A stretch of DNA of 64,000 bases, taken from Neostapfia colusana (taxonomy: Eukaryota; Streptophyta; Magnoliopsida; Poales; Poaceae). The translations under genes and the position numbers were made by a program. Below are positions 1 to 9,480 of the stretch, piece after piece. The notes under the pieces were generated by a model. The model was not told where the DNA came from. It ran no database searches and was given only the letters and a program-made list of their open reading frames with translations. The stretch lies in assembly GCA_030760725.1 (NCBI GenBank), contig JASWHV010000012.1, positions 48,081,652 to 48,145,651 on the forward strand, in the 5' to 3' direction. Every line of letters begins with the position of its first letter. The stretch's first letter is position 1.

Positions 1-221
1 CCGGCCCACCCACCCCCGCGCCAGCCCGCAGCCGCGCGCCCCCTCTCCCTCTCACTGACATGCGGGGCCCGCCTATCATCCCCGACCTCCCGCTCGCGCC
101 AACCGCCGGACTCTTCCACGCGCGTGCGATCGTAACCAACCAGGAATTCCACGTCCCTCAGCCCGACTCCCGGTCCCAGACGACTCAAACTCGATCTAAA
201 CAAACCCGCCGCCCTCCCTCG

Positions 222-231
222 TCTATAAAAA
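222..231 (+). promoter_or_regulatory. TATA box of LTR Q
   Basis: CTATAAAAAC lies in GC-rich sequence and is followed about 30-60 bases later by pyrimidine-rich sequence, as expected for an LTR core promoter. The U3 upstream of it continues out of the window. Confidence 0.6.
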
Positions 232-2894
232 CGCCGGCATCACCCCGTTTTTCCCCCACGATCAGCCGTTTTTCCTCCCGGTGAGAACCAGAGTTTCTCA
301 GGCCAATTTCTCTCGATATTCGCTCGGGATTTCTGATCTAACGCGCTGATCTTGATCCACCGCCTCCGGGGAATCACGCAGGTGCAGAAAACTCGGTGGT
401 TTGCGCTTCAAACACAGCGCCGACGAGCATCGCTGTGAATTCACCTCGGACCTCGTCGCCAACCGCTTTCCAGGACCTCCGACCTCAAGAAAACCCCCGA
501 GGTGAGATCCCCGACCTCCCCTCTACCGATCTATGCCATGAAATCCCAGTTTTAGGAAGAATTGACGAAGATCCGAAGTTCTCCGGCGAGACCGCCGCCT
601 CCCGCCGCCGCGCGCCGCCGGACAGCGCCGCCCGCGCTCGATCAGAGCGACGTGGCCGCTTGAGGGCCGTCTATTTTAAATCGCACGGTAGAATTTAAAT
701 CCCCGCGTACCAGTTCGACGTTATAATCTCAGCCGTCTGTTTTAAATCGGACGGTCCACATCAGCCCTGCATTATAAAGACCGGGATTCTTATGCGCTAC
801 CCCCTGGGGTCCTCGGAAAATACGAGCTAGCCCCGGAAACTTCTGATCTAGCCCCTGGACCTTCAGAAATTCATGTAAATTCAATTAAAATCAGTTTTAG
901 CCCCTGGACTTAATAAAAATTAGGAAAAACCCCTCTGTTATGTGTAGTTAGACCCCTGGAAATTTATGAAATAATATAATAGACCCTGTAGTGGGGTGAG
1001 TTTACCTTTTTAACCCTATGTGATATTAAATTTAGGAATTTGAATATGTGATTAGTATTTAAAATTTAAAAGATGGGACAAACACATTGTAAATTCAAAT
1101 TTAAACTTTCCTAGCACTTGGAAAACTTTGGAGTGAGATAAAAATAGATTTTTGGCTGAAATGAATCTGTCTAATTGATTATTCACATTTATTAGTTATA
1201 GAGACATATTTTTAAGTTAGAGAATAATTCTGAAAATTGATAAAATAAATTTAAATTAGTTCACATCAGAGGAGAAGTTCAAAAATATATGATTTAATAT
1301 TTTAGACCAAAACCTATTCTGTTTAGATGAGGTGTCTTACTATTTTCATAATAAAGTTCACATTTAGGCATAGGAAATAAATCTGAAAATATAGCAAGCT
1401 AGGTATGAATTACTAGAAAATGATAAATGAAGTTTCCAAAATCCAAAGAATTCAGTTTAGGGTTGGTAGAAGGTATGAAAATCCATTTGGAGTAGGAAAT
1501 TACATTGCATGCACTCTTGGTAGCTAAAGAGGGTATTAAAGAATTTGTTTAAATTGGGAATTTATATATAGTGTGCAAACAGAAATCTGAATACAAAAGT
1601 TAGAAATATTATACATATGTTTAAAAGTGCATGTAGGCCAAAAATCAACACACATAGAGTAACCACAACCCTTAGAAGTGTGAATGACTTTCATAGGTGT
1701 GAATGTGTGGTTTGTATGAAGTGAAAGTGTGAACTATGTCTTATGGATTGTTGTTTTCTTTTGCTATGTGTGATGGTATGAGTAGAACCTGCCCCAGAGC
1801 AAGTTCTTCCCTTCCAGGAACAAGACTTTCCATTCCCAGAGCAGTAGGAAGAAGGCAAGTGTCCTTGACCACTTTGATCCTATACTAGGATGTGTAGATA
1901 GAATTATTTGCATTGTCAATTGAACTATGAAACCCATGCTAGGAAGTTTCCCTAGAGTTGCATCACCTTGTTTCCTTGTAGCTTGGGTTGGGATTTATTT
2001 TATCATGTCATTTATTATTATGCTTATGCTTAGCCATGCTTAGAATGGGATAATTGGGATATGAGATCATCAATTTATTTACCTTACTCTTCAATGAGAT
2101 ATTATGAGTTACGTAGAGGTAGGGATTGAGGCAAGTTGGATGATTTGGTTGGTGCTGGGTGCACGAGACTCGGGTTTGTGTTTAGTACTTGCCTGGATCC
2201 TAAGTACCGGTTCATGGAGCATGTAACCTGGCTTTACCGTGCCAACCACATGTTGAGATGGGGCAGCTTGGCGAATTAATTAGGTGTATCCCCGGCGTAG
2301 TATGGGTGTGTTGGATGGTGTGGGGAATAGGTGTCAGCTGGACTACCGTATGAACCGCAAGGCTCAAGAGGGGGCCACTGCAGCGGGGTTGGAGCCTCTT
2401 GTATGCTGTTAGGGGCGAAACCTCAGTGGGCCCACGCTCGTCGGGAATCCCTTTGTAAAGGCTTCGTAGTGATCTCCTGGCTACACACCTGGGAAGTGTG
2501 AATGTGGTTCATGGCCACTGGCATAATGGAGGTTCTTTTAGTCCACCCGGCAACGGGGGATGAAATAACTACATGTGGGTACAGTGGTGCAAACTCTGCA
2601 GAGTCAAAACTGTCATGACAGCCGTGCTCACGGTCAAGAGCGGCTTGGACTTATTCATGATTAGAGGATGATGGGTTTGGAAGTTGAGGATGTTAAGCGA
2701 GGAGCTTAACATTGGAAATGATGTTATGGTTATTTGATTATGATGATGGGATGGGAGATTGGGATCATTTCACCTATGTAGTAATGTAGGTGCTTAATAA
2801 GCTAAGGTGGTAGGCAATAATTGCGTAGTGCTTCAACCATGAGTTCAACCTCTCCTTGTTCTAGCCATGCATGACATAACGTTCCCACACTTGC

Positions 2895-2913
2895 TGAGTA
2901 CCAACTGTACTCA
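2895..2913 (+). other. Conserved LTR hairpin (Q copy)
   Basis: TGAGTAC and GTACTCA form a perfect 7-bp stem around the loop CAACT. The same stem at the same relative position, with a different loop, occurs in all family-A LTR copies that include the region. This supports selection on RNA or DNA structure rather than chance. Confidence 0.6.
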
Positions 2914-3250
2914 ACCTTGCATATTTGTTGGTTTATATTGCTGCTTAGGTCAAAAGAATGATGTGGTGTTTAATGATCAAGACTTTGGACCCGAGGAAGG
3001 TTTCTAGGTTCATGGAGTCCCCCGGGCAACACCTGTGACGGAGCCCACGAGAATAATATTCCGCTGCTAGTTTATGTACATGTTATGAACTTATTATTGT
3101 CCATCGAGACGTATGCTTTGTAAGACATATTTATATTCGACACCTGGCTTGTAATAAATGATGCTTCACTATTTGTCATCACATGTATGAGAAAATGATC
3201 CTGGCATACATGTGATATTCACTCGGTTGTTCTTCGGAGAAACCGGATGT

Positions 3251-3538
3251 GAAAAATAGCTCCAAAGGCGACACGTGTCCCGCGGGGTTGGGACTCGCTT
3301 CCCCGCAGTGGCAAGCTCCGAGCCTGCCACATAGCCAGCAGTGCCAGACCTCACCCCTTTTGCAGGGATAGCTCCGAAGGCACCACGTGGCCAGCGGGCC
3401 GCTGGAAGTGTCTACAGCGCTCTCGGTGGATTGGAATTGGCTCTTTTTAGCTATCTTTCACTGTTCTACTTCTTTTAAAATGTTTTCTCTATATGAATTA
3501 TGAATGCATGCATAAATTACGAAGTTGAGGGTGTTACA
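3251..3538 (-). repeat. E1 3' LTR, truncated
   Basis: Ends GGGTGTTACA on the plus strand, which is the LTR start TGTAACACCC on the element strand. It aligns by eye with 9150-9480 of the E1 5' LTR, including the last G-box repeat units and the CTCTATATGAATTATGAATG stretch, but breaks off at about 3250 inside the U3 repeat array. One or more repeat units are missing relative to the 5' LTR. The rest of the LTR was lost at the junction with LTR Q. Confidence 0.85.
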
Positions 3539-3544
3539 AACATA

Positions 3545-3555
3545 CCCCCCTTAAA
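3545..3555 (-). other. E1 polypurine tract
   Basis: On the element strand TTTAAGGGGGG lies six to seven bases before the LTR start TGTAACACC. This is the usual plus-strand primer position of a gypsy element. The same tract is present in X, P and W. Confidence 0.8.
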
Positions 3556-3971
3556 CTGAATCTCGCCCTCGAGATTCGATAGAGTGGAGAATAGATGAGG
3601 GAATTCTGCCTTGAGGTCTTCCTCAAGCTCCCATATAGCTTCAGCTTCCGTGTGATGGCTCCATTGTACTTTGCACCAACGGATCACTTTGTTCCTCGTG
3701 ACCCTTACCTTCACGTCCAAAATTCGGACAGGGTGCTCTACATAGGTCAGATCCTCTTGAAGCTCAAGATCATCCATCGGTTCTTGTTCTTCTGGTACCC
3801 TTAAGCACTTCTTGAGCTCCACTAGTTCATTAACGGCATCCTATATGAACTCTTCGCTATAGGTGCAGTTCCAGGTACCAAATCAATGGCAAACTCAATG
3901 TCCCGGTCAGGTGGCATACCTGGAAGTTCTTCCGGAAACACTTCCAAAAATTCTTGAACCACCGGAATGCT
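3556..3971 (-). pseudogene. E1 pol remnant: protease/RT linker fused to integrase C-terminus and chromodomain
   Basis: Reading from 3971 leftwards, the protease-RT linker (DVFPEELPGMPPD-like, then a NELVEL motif) runs directly into SQLKKCLRVPEEQ-type sequence of the integrase C-terminus. The chromodomain-like part covers about 3741-3588 and keeps the ILDV, KVQWSHH and EFPHLF motifs, with one Trp-Glu motif changed (AIWE for ATWE). All of RT, RNase H and the integrase catalytic core are missing. The break lies inside an 11-bp sequence (AGCTCAAGAAG on the element strand, 3808-3818) that occurs twice, about 2.5 kb apart, in the related complete element P. Nonsense changes also separate this stretch from the upstream gag-protease ORF. 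Confidence 0.88.
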
Positions 3972-5591
3972 TCAAAATGTTGCTTCCTCGACATGGTTCA
4001 ACGTTGCCTTCTCGGTTGCTTGTTGGGCTGACTCGAACTCAATACGAGTTCCGTGCTCGTTTGTCAACTGCACGCTCCTCTCAGCACACTGGATTACTCC
4101 GTTGTGCTTGCTTAACCAGTCTATTCCGAGTATTATGTCAAGCCCTTGGGAATCCAAGACAATAAGGTTGGCAAGGAAGTCTACCCCCCTTATTTTAAGG
4201 TTCACTTTCGGACATACTATATTAGTCCTCATCTCTCCACCGGAAGAATTAACTAACATAGAATATTTCATGTGTGATATGGGTAGATTATACTTGGCAA
4301 CATACTTGGAAGATATGAATGAATGCGATGCTCTGAAATTAAATAAAACAACGGCTGGTTTGGAGTTGGCAAGGAACATACCAATCACGACGTCCTCAGC
4401 CTGTTGTGCTTCCTCGGCGGAGACATGATTCACATTGCCACGAGCATAGTTCTGCTGCCCACGGTTGCTTTGATTAGCTCCTCCGTTCGGCCGTGGGTTC
4501 TGCTTGGGCGTGTTGCTTGGTTGTCCAAGGACTTTCCTCGGGCACTGACTTGCAAAGTGTCCCGTCTCTCCGCGTGCAAAGCATGCCTTGTTGCCCAAGA
4601 CAGCAGGAACGTTAGGGCGAGGGTGGTTTTGAGCATAAGCGCCCATGTTTGGATGGGGCGCAGGAGGCAAAGGCACACGAGGTGCTTGCATAACAGGACG
4701 TTGCTGTGGTGGTTGATTAGGGCGAAAAGCAGAAGTGGACGAGCCATACTGTGGTGCAGCTGGGGGCATGAAACGGGGATGTACATTGCTCCCTTGTGGC
4801 TGGTATGGCATCTTTCTCTTACCCTCTTGCTCGATCTCTCGGATCTTGCTCTCAACCACTATAGCTTTGTCAACTAGCTTCTGGAAGTTAGCATAGTCAT
4901 TGTTGAGAAGCTGAACTTGGATCTCATTGTTCAACCCTCTCATGAACAAGTACTGCTTCCGTTGGTCCGAGTTGACATCCTCGGGGGCATACCTTGACAG
5001 TTGCGTGAACTTGTTGAGGTACTCATTCACGCTCTTCTTGCCTTGGCGAAGACCTTCAAACTCTTGCCTTTTTAGTATCATGACTCTAGCAGGGACATAA
5101 TGAGAGTGGAAACTCTCTTTGAACTCAGTCCAAGTAATAGTCTCCTGGTTGGCATGAGCATTGCAAAGAGCGTCCCACCAGTCGGCGGCTACTCCCATAA
5201 GTTGGTGTGATGCGAAGAGAACTTTCTCTTGATCATTGCACTGAACAATGGCAAGCTTCTTCTCCATGGATTTTAACCAATCGTCAACATCCATGGGATC
5301 ATTAGCTTGTGCAAAAGTGGGTGGTCGAGTCCTCATGAACTCTCCCAATCGGTTGTGAGCCGGCGGTGGTGGCGGTGGTGTAGGAACGGGGTTGTTGTTG
5401 TTGCCTTGCAGCTGACCCAAAGTTTGGATCATGGTTTGCATGAGCTGGTTCTGCATAGCCATCAACCATTCAAGGTTGTTTGCACCAACCCCGGGGTTAA
5501 CATTCTTAGGAACTTCAACGTGGTCATCCTCTTGTGGTTCAGGGTTGCCACAGATGTTCCTCCTTGGATGGCCGGCGTTTTCTCTCACCAT
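3972..5591 (-). CDS. gag: E1 gag-protease polyprotein fragment, 539 codons
   Basis: The longest open frame of E1. It starts at an ATG placed directly after a splice-acceptor-like pyrimidine-CAG. Residues 1-80 are low complexity with polyQ/N and polyproline. Residues 90-240 match the retrotransposon Gag domain (WWDAL, KRQEFEGLRQG, YLNKFTQLSRY, MRGL motifs). Residues 337-350 are the zinc knuckle, but the second Cys is Arg (CFARG), so CCHC is broken. The aspartic protease region begins near residue 405, and its active-site Asp-Ser-Gly is replaced by Asn-Phe-Arg at 418-420. DIILGIDWL at 485-492 is the second protease motif. Translation stops in the protease-RT linker by a point change. Capsid assembly may be preserved, but nucleocapsid binding and proteolysis should be lost. 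Confidence 0.88.
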   Translation of the reverse strand: MVRENAGHPRRNICGNPEPQEDDHVEVPKNVNPGVGANNLEWLMAMQNQLMQTMIQTLGQLQGNNNNPVPTPPPPPPAHNRLGEFMRTRPPTFAQANDPMDVDDWLKSMEKKLAIVQCNDQEKVLFASHQLMGVAADWWDALCNAHANQETITWTEFKESFHSHYVPARVMILKRQEFEGLRQGKKSVNEYLNKFTQLSRYAPEDVNSDQRKQYLFMRGLNNEIQVQLLNNDYANFQKLVDKAIVVESKIREIEQEGKRKMPYQPQGSNVHPRFMPPAAPQYGSSTSAFRPNQPPQQRPVMQAPRVPLPPAPHPNMGAYAQNHPRPNVPAVLGNKACFARGETGHFASQCPRKVLGQPSNTPKQNPRPNGGANQSNRGQQNYARGNVNHVSAEEAQQAEDVVIGMFLANSKPAVVLFNFRASHSFISSKYVAKYNLPISHMKYSMLVNSSGGEMRTNIVCPKVNLKIRGVDFLANLIVLDSQGLDIILGIDWLSKHNGVIQCAERSVQLTNEHGTRIEFESAQQATEKATLNHVEEATF

Positions 5592-5614
5592 CTGTGAGAG
5601 AGAGTTGAGTGGAA
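5592..5614 (-). promoter_or_regulatory. Candidate 3' splice site directly before E1 gag ATG
   Basis: On the element strand a run rich in C and T (CAACTCTCTCTCACAG) ends in CAG immediately before the gag ATG. The same CAG-ATG arrangement precedes gag in X, ORF0 in Y and gag in Z. It would let a spliced leader join exactly at the start codon. Confidence 0.5.
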
Positions 5615-5864
5615 TAGAAGTTAGAAGTTTAGATTGATCCCCCCAACTATATGCATAAAGGGTATGAACTATATATCAACCTATATGAGGATGTGAACAC
5701 ATGCCGAAGCATCTCACATCTCTCTTCTATGTGTGGATATGGACAACGCTGAAGCGTTCCACAACTCACACTAAGCACACAAGCACAAACAATCATCACA
5801 AAAGTTCACACCACTCCTATTCAAGCTTCTATGGTTCAAACGTTTTTTTAGGGTGTCCATTCTT
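5615..5864 (-). other. E1 untranslated leader
   Basis: About 250 bases between the PBS array and gag without a credible coding frame. It is recognisably the same as the leader next to gag in X (16893-17160) and in P (21520-21750), including the ATGTGAGATGCTTCGGCA-type block. X carries ORF0 further upstream in its leader, whereas E1 does not. Confidence 0.7.
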
Positions 5865-6112
5865 CCTAGGCTTGCATCCTATGGTCAAGGGGGTTCTGAT
5901 GCCAATCTATGCATTATACCTAGGCTTGCGTCCTATGGTCAGCGTGGCTCCAATCTGTGCACTAGGCTTGCGTCCTACGGTCAACGTGGCAGTTCTGATA
6001 CCAAATCTGTAACTAGGCCTGCGTCCTACGGTCAACGTGGCAGTTCTGATACCAATATGTGAATTCTATCTAGGCTTGCGACCTACGGTCAACCGTGGCT
6101 CTGATACCAATC
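5865..6112 (-). repeat. Tandem array of five PBS-like units in E1 leader
   Basis: Units of about 45-55 bases begin at roughly 6112, 6055, 6005, 5955 and 5905 on the element strand. Each carries a version of TTGGTATCAGA followed by CACGTTGACCGTAGGACGCA and GCCTAG. The unit touching the LTR has the best tRNA match (TGGTATCAGAGCC). The second and third retain TTGGTATCAGAAC or TTTGGTATCAGAAC. The fourth lost the TATCAG part, and the fifth reads TTGGCATCAGAAC. P has a similar array, whereas X has a single unit. Confidence 0.8.
6097..6109 (-). other. E1 primer-binding site (initiator tRNA-Met type)
   Basis: TGGTATCAGAGCC on the element strand, starting four bases after the 5' LTR. This is the complement expected for the 3' end of plant initiator methionine tRNA, the usual primer of grass gypsy and copia elements. 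Confidence 0.85.
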
Positions 6113-8337
6113 TGTGATGTCCGGTCCCGTGACAACAGATCCGAACTTAATGCATATGTGTGCCGAGGATGTTCATCACACATACACATATAATCCACAA
6201 ACTGAATTCAAAATATATAACCACGAATGAATAGGGTTTAAGTACTTTATTACATCAATCTCTATCTTAATCTTGCAGCGGAAGACTCTAACATATTCTA
6301 GCAGCGGAAGTCTTATTCTAGCAGCGGAAGTCTCTAATGACAGCGGAAGCGAACTAAGCAGCAGCGGGCTTCATCTCCATCTCCATCCCGTCCCCACAGG
6401 CAAGTTGACGGTAGATTGCACGCCTAATACTCCACATGGTCTTCAAAGTACTCCTCTCCTGTTGCTGATGTGTTGTATGATAATGCAAGGGTGAGTACAT
6501 GTCGTACTCAGCAAGTGCGGGAAGTATGACATGTAGCTTTCAACAAGGTAGGAATAAAAAGGATCATTGCAGAAAAGCAAACTTTGTTTCACAACCACGA
6601 TAAAAACAACAACTATCTTTAAGTGAATTTTAATCCCAACATATATCCAATTAAACATCAACAAACCACCTTCAAGATTCACCACTTTTCATGACTCAAT
6701 CAGCAATAAATCTTTCTCAACTTTCATCTCATGCTCATGATTTCCATCTCATGATCATATTCATCTCATGACCATATAACCGAAACCATCTCATGTTCAA
6801 GACTCAACAGTCCCGAACTAATCTCATCACCAAGACTCAACAGTACTGAAACCAATACCAATGACCAAACCATAGCCATACCAACAACCATTCCGAACAA
6901 CATCCCAACAACCATCCCAAAACCATCCCATCTAATCATGTGAGTTGGCCAGGCGCTTGTGACCAGAAGCACGGCTATCATGATAGTTTTACACTCTGCA
7001 GAGGTGGCACCACTTTACCCGCAAGTTTGTGATTTCGTCACCCGTCGGCGACTGCAGAACCTCCATTATACCAGTACAATTGGTGTATGGTCAAGAGATC
7101 ACAAAATAGCCTTTACAAAGGGGCTACTAGATGTACGGACTCACTAAGGTTTCACCAGTAGGCTCGAATCACCATTCTCCCACCTACGGCCCCCCTCTTG
7201 TGCCATGCAGTTCCCAGGACAGTCCTCTCTCGACTCCCATTCCCCGCGACTTCCATGGTCCATGACAATCTAGCAACTTACCTAATTAGTCAGCTAATCC
7301 GCACCCATATTTGGCCTTGTGGTGGCACTGTTTTCCTGGCATGGCTGGCATGAATCGGTCCATAGATCTACGATAAGTAAACCACCATCTCATTCTACCT
7401 CATCCACGAACCAAGCTTGCCTAGATCTCCCCTGTTTCATGTCCATCATTAACATCAAGTTCTTATTATCATTTTTCATATGAGTGCAGTAGCTAGACAC
7501 ATTCTATCTCGCTTCCCATATCCCTCGGGCTCAGCGAAGCAAAAAGCAAAAACAATCATACCCGACTCATCAACTTTCCCAGCGAGAAGGATGGTTAACT
7601 AGTAAACTCCTATGAAAGGATTTCCCATCAAGTTGACTCAAGCACACACACCTTTCCGCAAACAAAACAGTTTCAAAACATGGGATCAATATGGTCAAGG
7701 GGCACTTGCCTTGTTCCTGCGGCTTTTGTTGCTCACGGATCTCGAATTCTTGGTGCTGTAATCCTTCGTAGACAGCTCCCTGAGCTTGTTCTTCTACTCA
7801 CAATCACGCACATACAAGATTTACAGCAATCAACATCATGCACAATCCTTACTCAAGATGCAATGGTGCATATGCATGCTAATCCTATGGTGCTGTTTTT
7901 ATTAGATCCGTTTGTATGTGTTCTTGCATGTTTTTAATGGCTTTGCATGGGTTTTTTACAATGAACAAAGGTGTAAGGATCAAATGTGGACGTGGTGATG
8001 ATCTTGTCTCAAGATCTAGATCAAACCGATCAACATGTGATCTGTCCACACGAAAAAGCTTCTGTTTGAAGGGATCAAAGAAACAGATGCAAAGAAAACC
8101 ACAATGACGTCGTAAGGTAGTAACAATGGCCTACCTCACTTCTCCTCGGTGTCAGGGCCTTCCTCCTAGCAAGACATATCGTTGGCTCTCTTCCGGCGAC
8201 GGCGAGCGTGTCGGGGTTTGTCGGCGGTCTCACCGGTGGCTGAATTCTGGCGAAGGGGTTAAGTCGGCGAGTTGGGAGCTAGGATCTCCATGTCGTCGGC
8301 TTAGGAAGGTGTTACGGCCAAGGGGCGTTTCGGGTTC

Positions 8338-8346
8338 TATTTATAA
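8338..8346 (-). promoter_or_regulatory. TATA box of E1 5' LTR
   Basis: TATAAATAG on the element strand, within TTATAAATAGAACCCG. The same TATAAATAGAACC context is found in the LTRs of X, P and V, always just downstream of the U3 repeat array or its replacement. Confidence 0.75.
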
Positions 8347-8549
8347 CCGGAAAAAGAAGAGTCCTACTCTGATTGGATTTCAAATAAGAGTCCTATTAGA
8401 TTTGTGTTTGGATCTTAACAAATTATCTTCAATTGATTTGGTCCGGCAGCAACGTGGAATTCGTGTCGGTTTCCTCAGTACCGGGTATTCCCGCGCGCAC
8501 AGGAGAAAATCCGCTCAAGAATCTCGTCCTTCCGCATGGATAAGCTCCG

Positions 8550-9345
8550 GAGACTCCACGTGTCCAGCGGGGCCGGGCCTCCCTTTTTCCGCAGAAGCGA
8601 GCTCTGGGTGTGCCGCGTGTCAGGCGGGCAGGACCTCCCTCTTCCTCAGGGGCGAGCTCCGCATGCGCCACGCATCTGGCGGGCGGGACATCCCTCTCCC
8701 TCAGAGGCGAGCTCCGTGTGCACCACGTGTCTGGTGGGTCGGGACCTCCCCTCTCTCCAGAGGCGAGTTCCTCGTACGCCACGTGTCTGGTGCCGGACCT
8801 CCCCTCTCTTCAGAGATGAGCTCCGAGAGTGCCACGTGTCAGTGTCGGACCTCCCCTTTCATCGGAGGTGGGCTCCGACAGTGCCACGTGTCCAGCAGCG
8901 TCGAACCTTCCTTCTCCTTGGAGATGAGCTCTGAGGTCGACACGTGTCCAATAGCGTCGAACCTCCCTACTCCTCGGAGATGAGCTTCGAGGATGACACG
9001 TGTCCCGTAGTGTCAGACCTCCCTACTCCTCGGAGATGAGCTCCGAGGATGACACGTGTCCAGCAGGACCGGACCTCTCAGAGGTGTGCTCCGAGGGTGA
9101 CACGTGTCTAGTGGAACTGGACCTCGCTTCTCCGCAGAGAATAGCCCCGAAGGCGACACGTGTACCGCGGGGTTGGGCATCGCTTCCCCGCAGAGGCTAC
9201 CTCCGGGGACAACACGTGTCCTGCGGGCCGGGCCTCGCCCCTTCTGCAGAGGCAAGCTCCGAGCCTGCCACGTAGCCAGCAGTGCCGGACCTCACCCCTT
9301 TTGCAGGGATGAGCTCCGAAGGCGCCACGTGGCCAGCGGACCGCT
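8550..9345 (-). repeat. U3 tandem array with G-box (CACGTG) in each unit, E1 5' LTR
   Basis: About fifteen units of roughly 50-57 bases. Each unit carries GACACGTGTC or a one-to-two-base variant, a GGAGCTC palindrome and a GAGGTCC/GGACCTC block. The CACGTG cores recur near 8558, 8723, 8778, 8832, 8885, 8940, 8995, 9051, 9100, 9155, 9211 and 9325, with degenerate units between. The array lies immediately upstream of the TATA box. ACACGTGTC is the classic binding core of plant bZIP and bHLH factors, so the array looks like a repeated enhancer. Binding is inferred. Confidence 0.8.
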
Positions 9346-9480
9346 GGAAGTGTCTACAGCGCTCTCGGTGGATTGGAATTGACTCTTTTTAGCTATCTTA
9401 CACCGTTCTACTTCTTTTAAATTGTTTTCTCTATATGAATTATGAATGCATGCATGAATTACAAAGTTGAGGGTGTTACA

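Larger units (their letters stand above)
1..3250 (+). repeat. Gypsy LTR fragment Q (5' end outside window)
   Basis: GC-rich first 700 bases with a TATA box near 222-231, then a long AT-rich transcribed part without long ORFs. It shares the landmark order of the family-A LTRs below: AAGGCAAGT at 1852-1860 followed by TGTCCTTGACC, a TATAATGGAGGTTCT-like block near 2525, a TGAGTAC hairpin at 2895-2913, and AATAAA-type poly(A) signals near 3150. The sequence is clearly diverged from family A, so it is a separate subfamily. The LTR seems to stop at 3250, probably just before its terminal CA, where it abuts a truncated LTR of E1. No internal domain of this element is in the window. It could be a 3' LTR, a solo LTR or a deletion remnant. 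Confidence 0.75.
3251..9480 (-). mobile_element. Ty3/gypsy chromovirus E1, internally deleted, family A
   Basis: Order on the minus strand: 5' LTR (9480-6113), PBS (6109-6097) inside a tandem PBS-like array, leader, gag-protease ORF (5591-3972), a short pol remnant, polypurine tract (3555-3545), and a 3' LTR remnant (3538-3251). The integrase C-terminus and a chromodomain-like segment place it in the chromoviruses, most like the Tekay/Del lineage (RIRE3/RIRE8-like in rice). Reverse transcriptase, RNase H and the integrase core are absent because of one deletion. The 3' LTR keeps fewer than 300 bases of about 3.4 kb, so target-site duplications cannot be tested. The element cannot be autonomous. 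Confidence 0.9.
6113..9480 (-). repeat. E1 5' LTR (about 3.37 kb)
   Basis: On the element strand it runs from TGTAACACCC at 9480 to a degraded CACA end at 6113. In transcription order it has: a U3 array of G-box repeats (9345-8550), TATAAATAG (8346-8338), a GTAGG splice-donor-like site (8134), AAGGCAAGT (7712-7704), a hairpin (6510-6492), and an AATAAAGTACTT poly(A) signal (near 6253-6240). The region downstream of the TATA box is about 2.2 kb and has no conserved ORF. The tandem repeats generate long but meaningless open frames on both strands. Confidence 0.88.

Noticed and set aside
396..698. GC-rich 100-codon frame after the TATA box at 222
   Set aside because: It could be a first exon of a host gene, but downstream landmarks (AAGGCAAGT, hairpin, poly(A) signals) identify the whole stretch as an LTR.
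3250..3256. Junction of Q and E1 as a target-site duplication boundary
   Set aside because: The E1 LTR is broken inside its U3 array here, so the junction is a deletion or recombination point and not an insertion end.
4404..4877. 157-codon plus-strand frame opposite E1 gag
   Set aside because: Antisense shadow of the conserved Gag frame, with no independent motif. The same shadow appears opposite gag in X and P.
8126..8983. 285-codon plus-strand open frame, with overlapping frames on both strands around 8429-9382
   Set aside because: It runs through the G-box tandem array of the E1 LTR. The repeat period keeps several frames open, and the translations are repetitive (RG-, SS-, CHVS-type) with no domain.
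8550..9345. Regularly spaced repeats that might suggest a CRISPR-like array
   Set aside because: Units are diverged, spacers are themselves repeats, and the context is a plant LTR. No cas genes are present.
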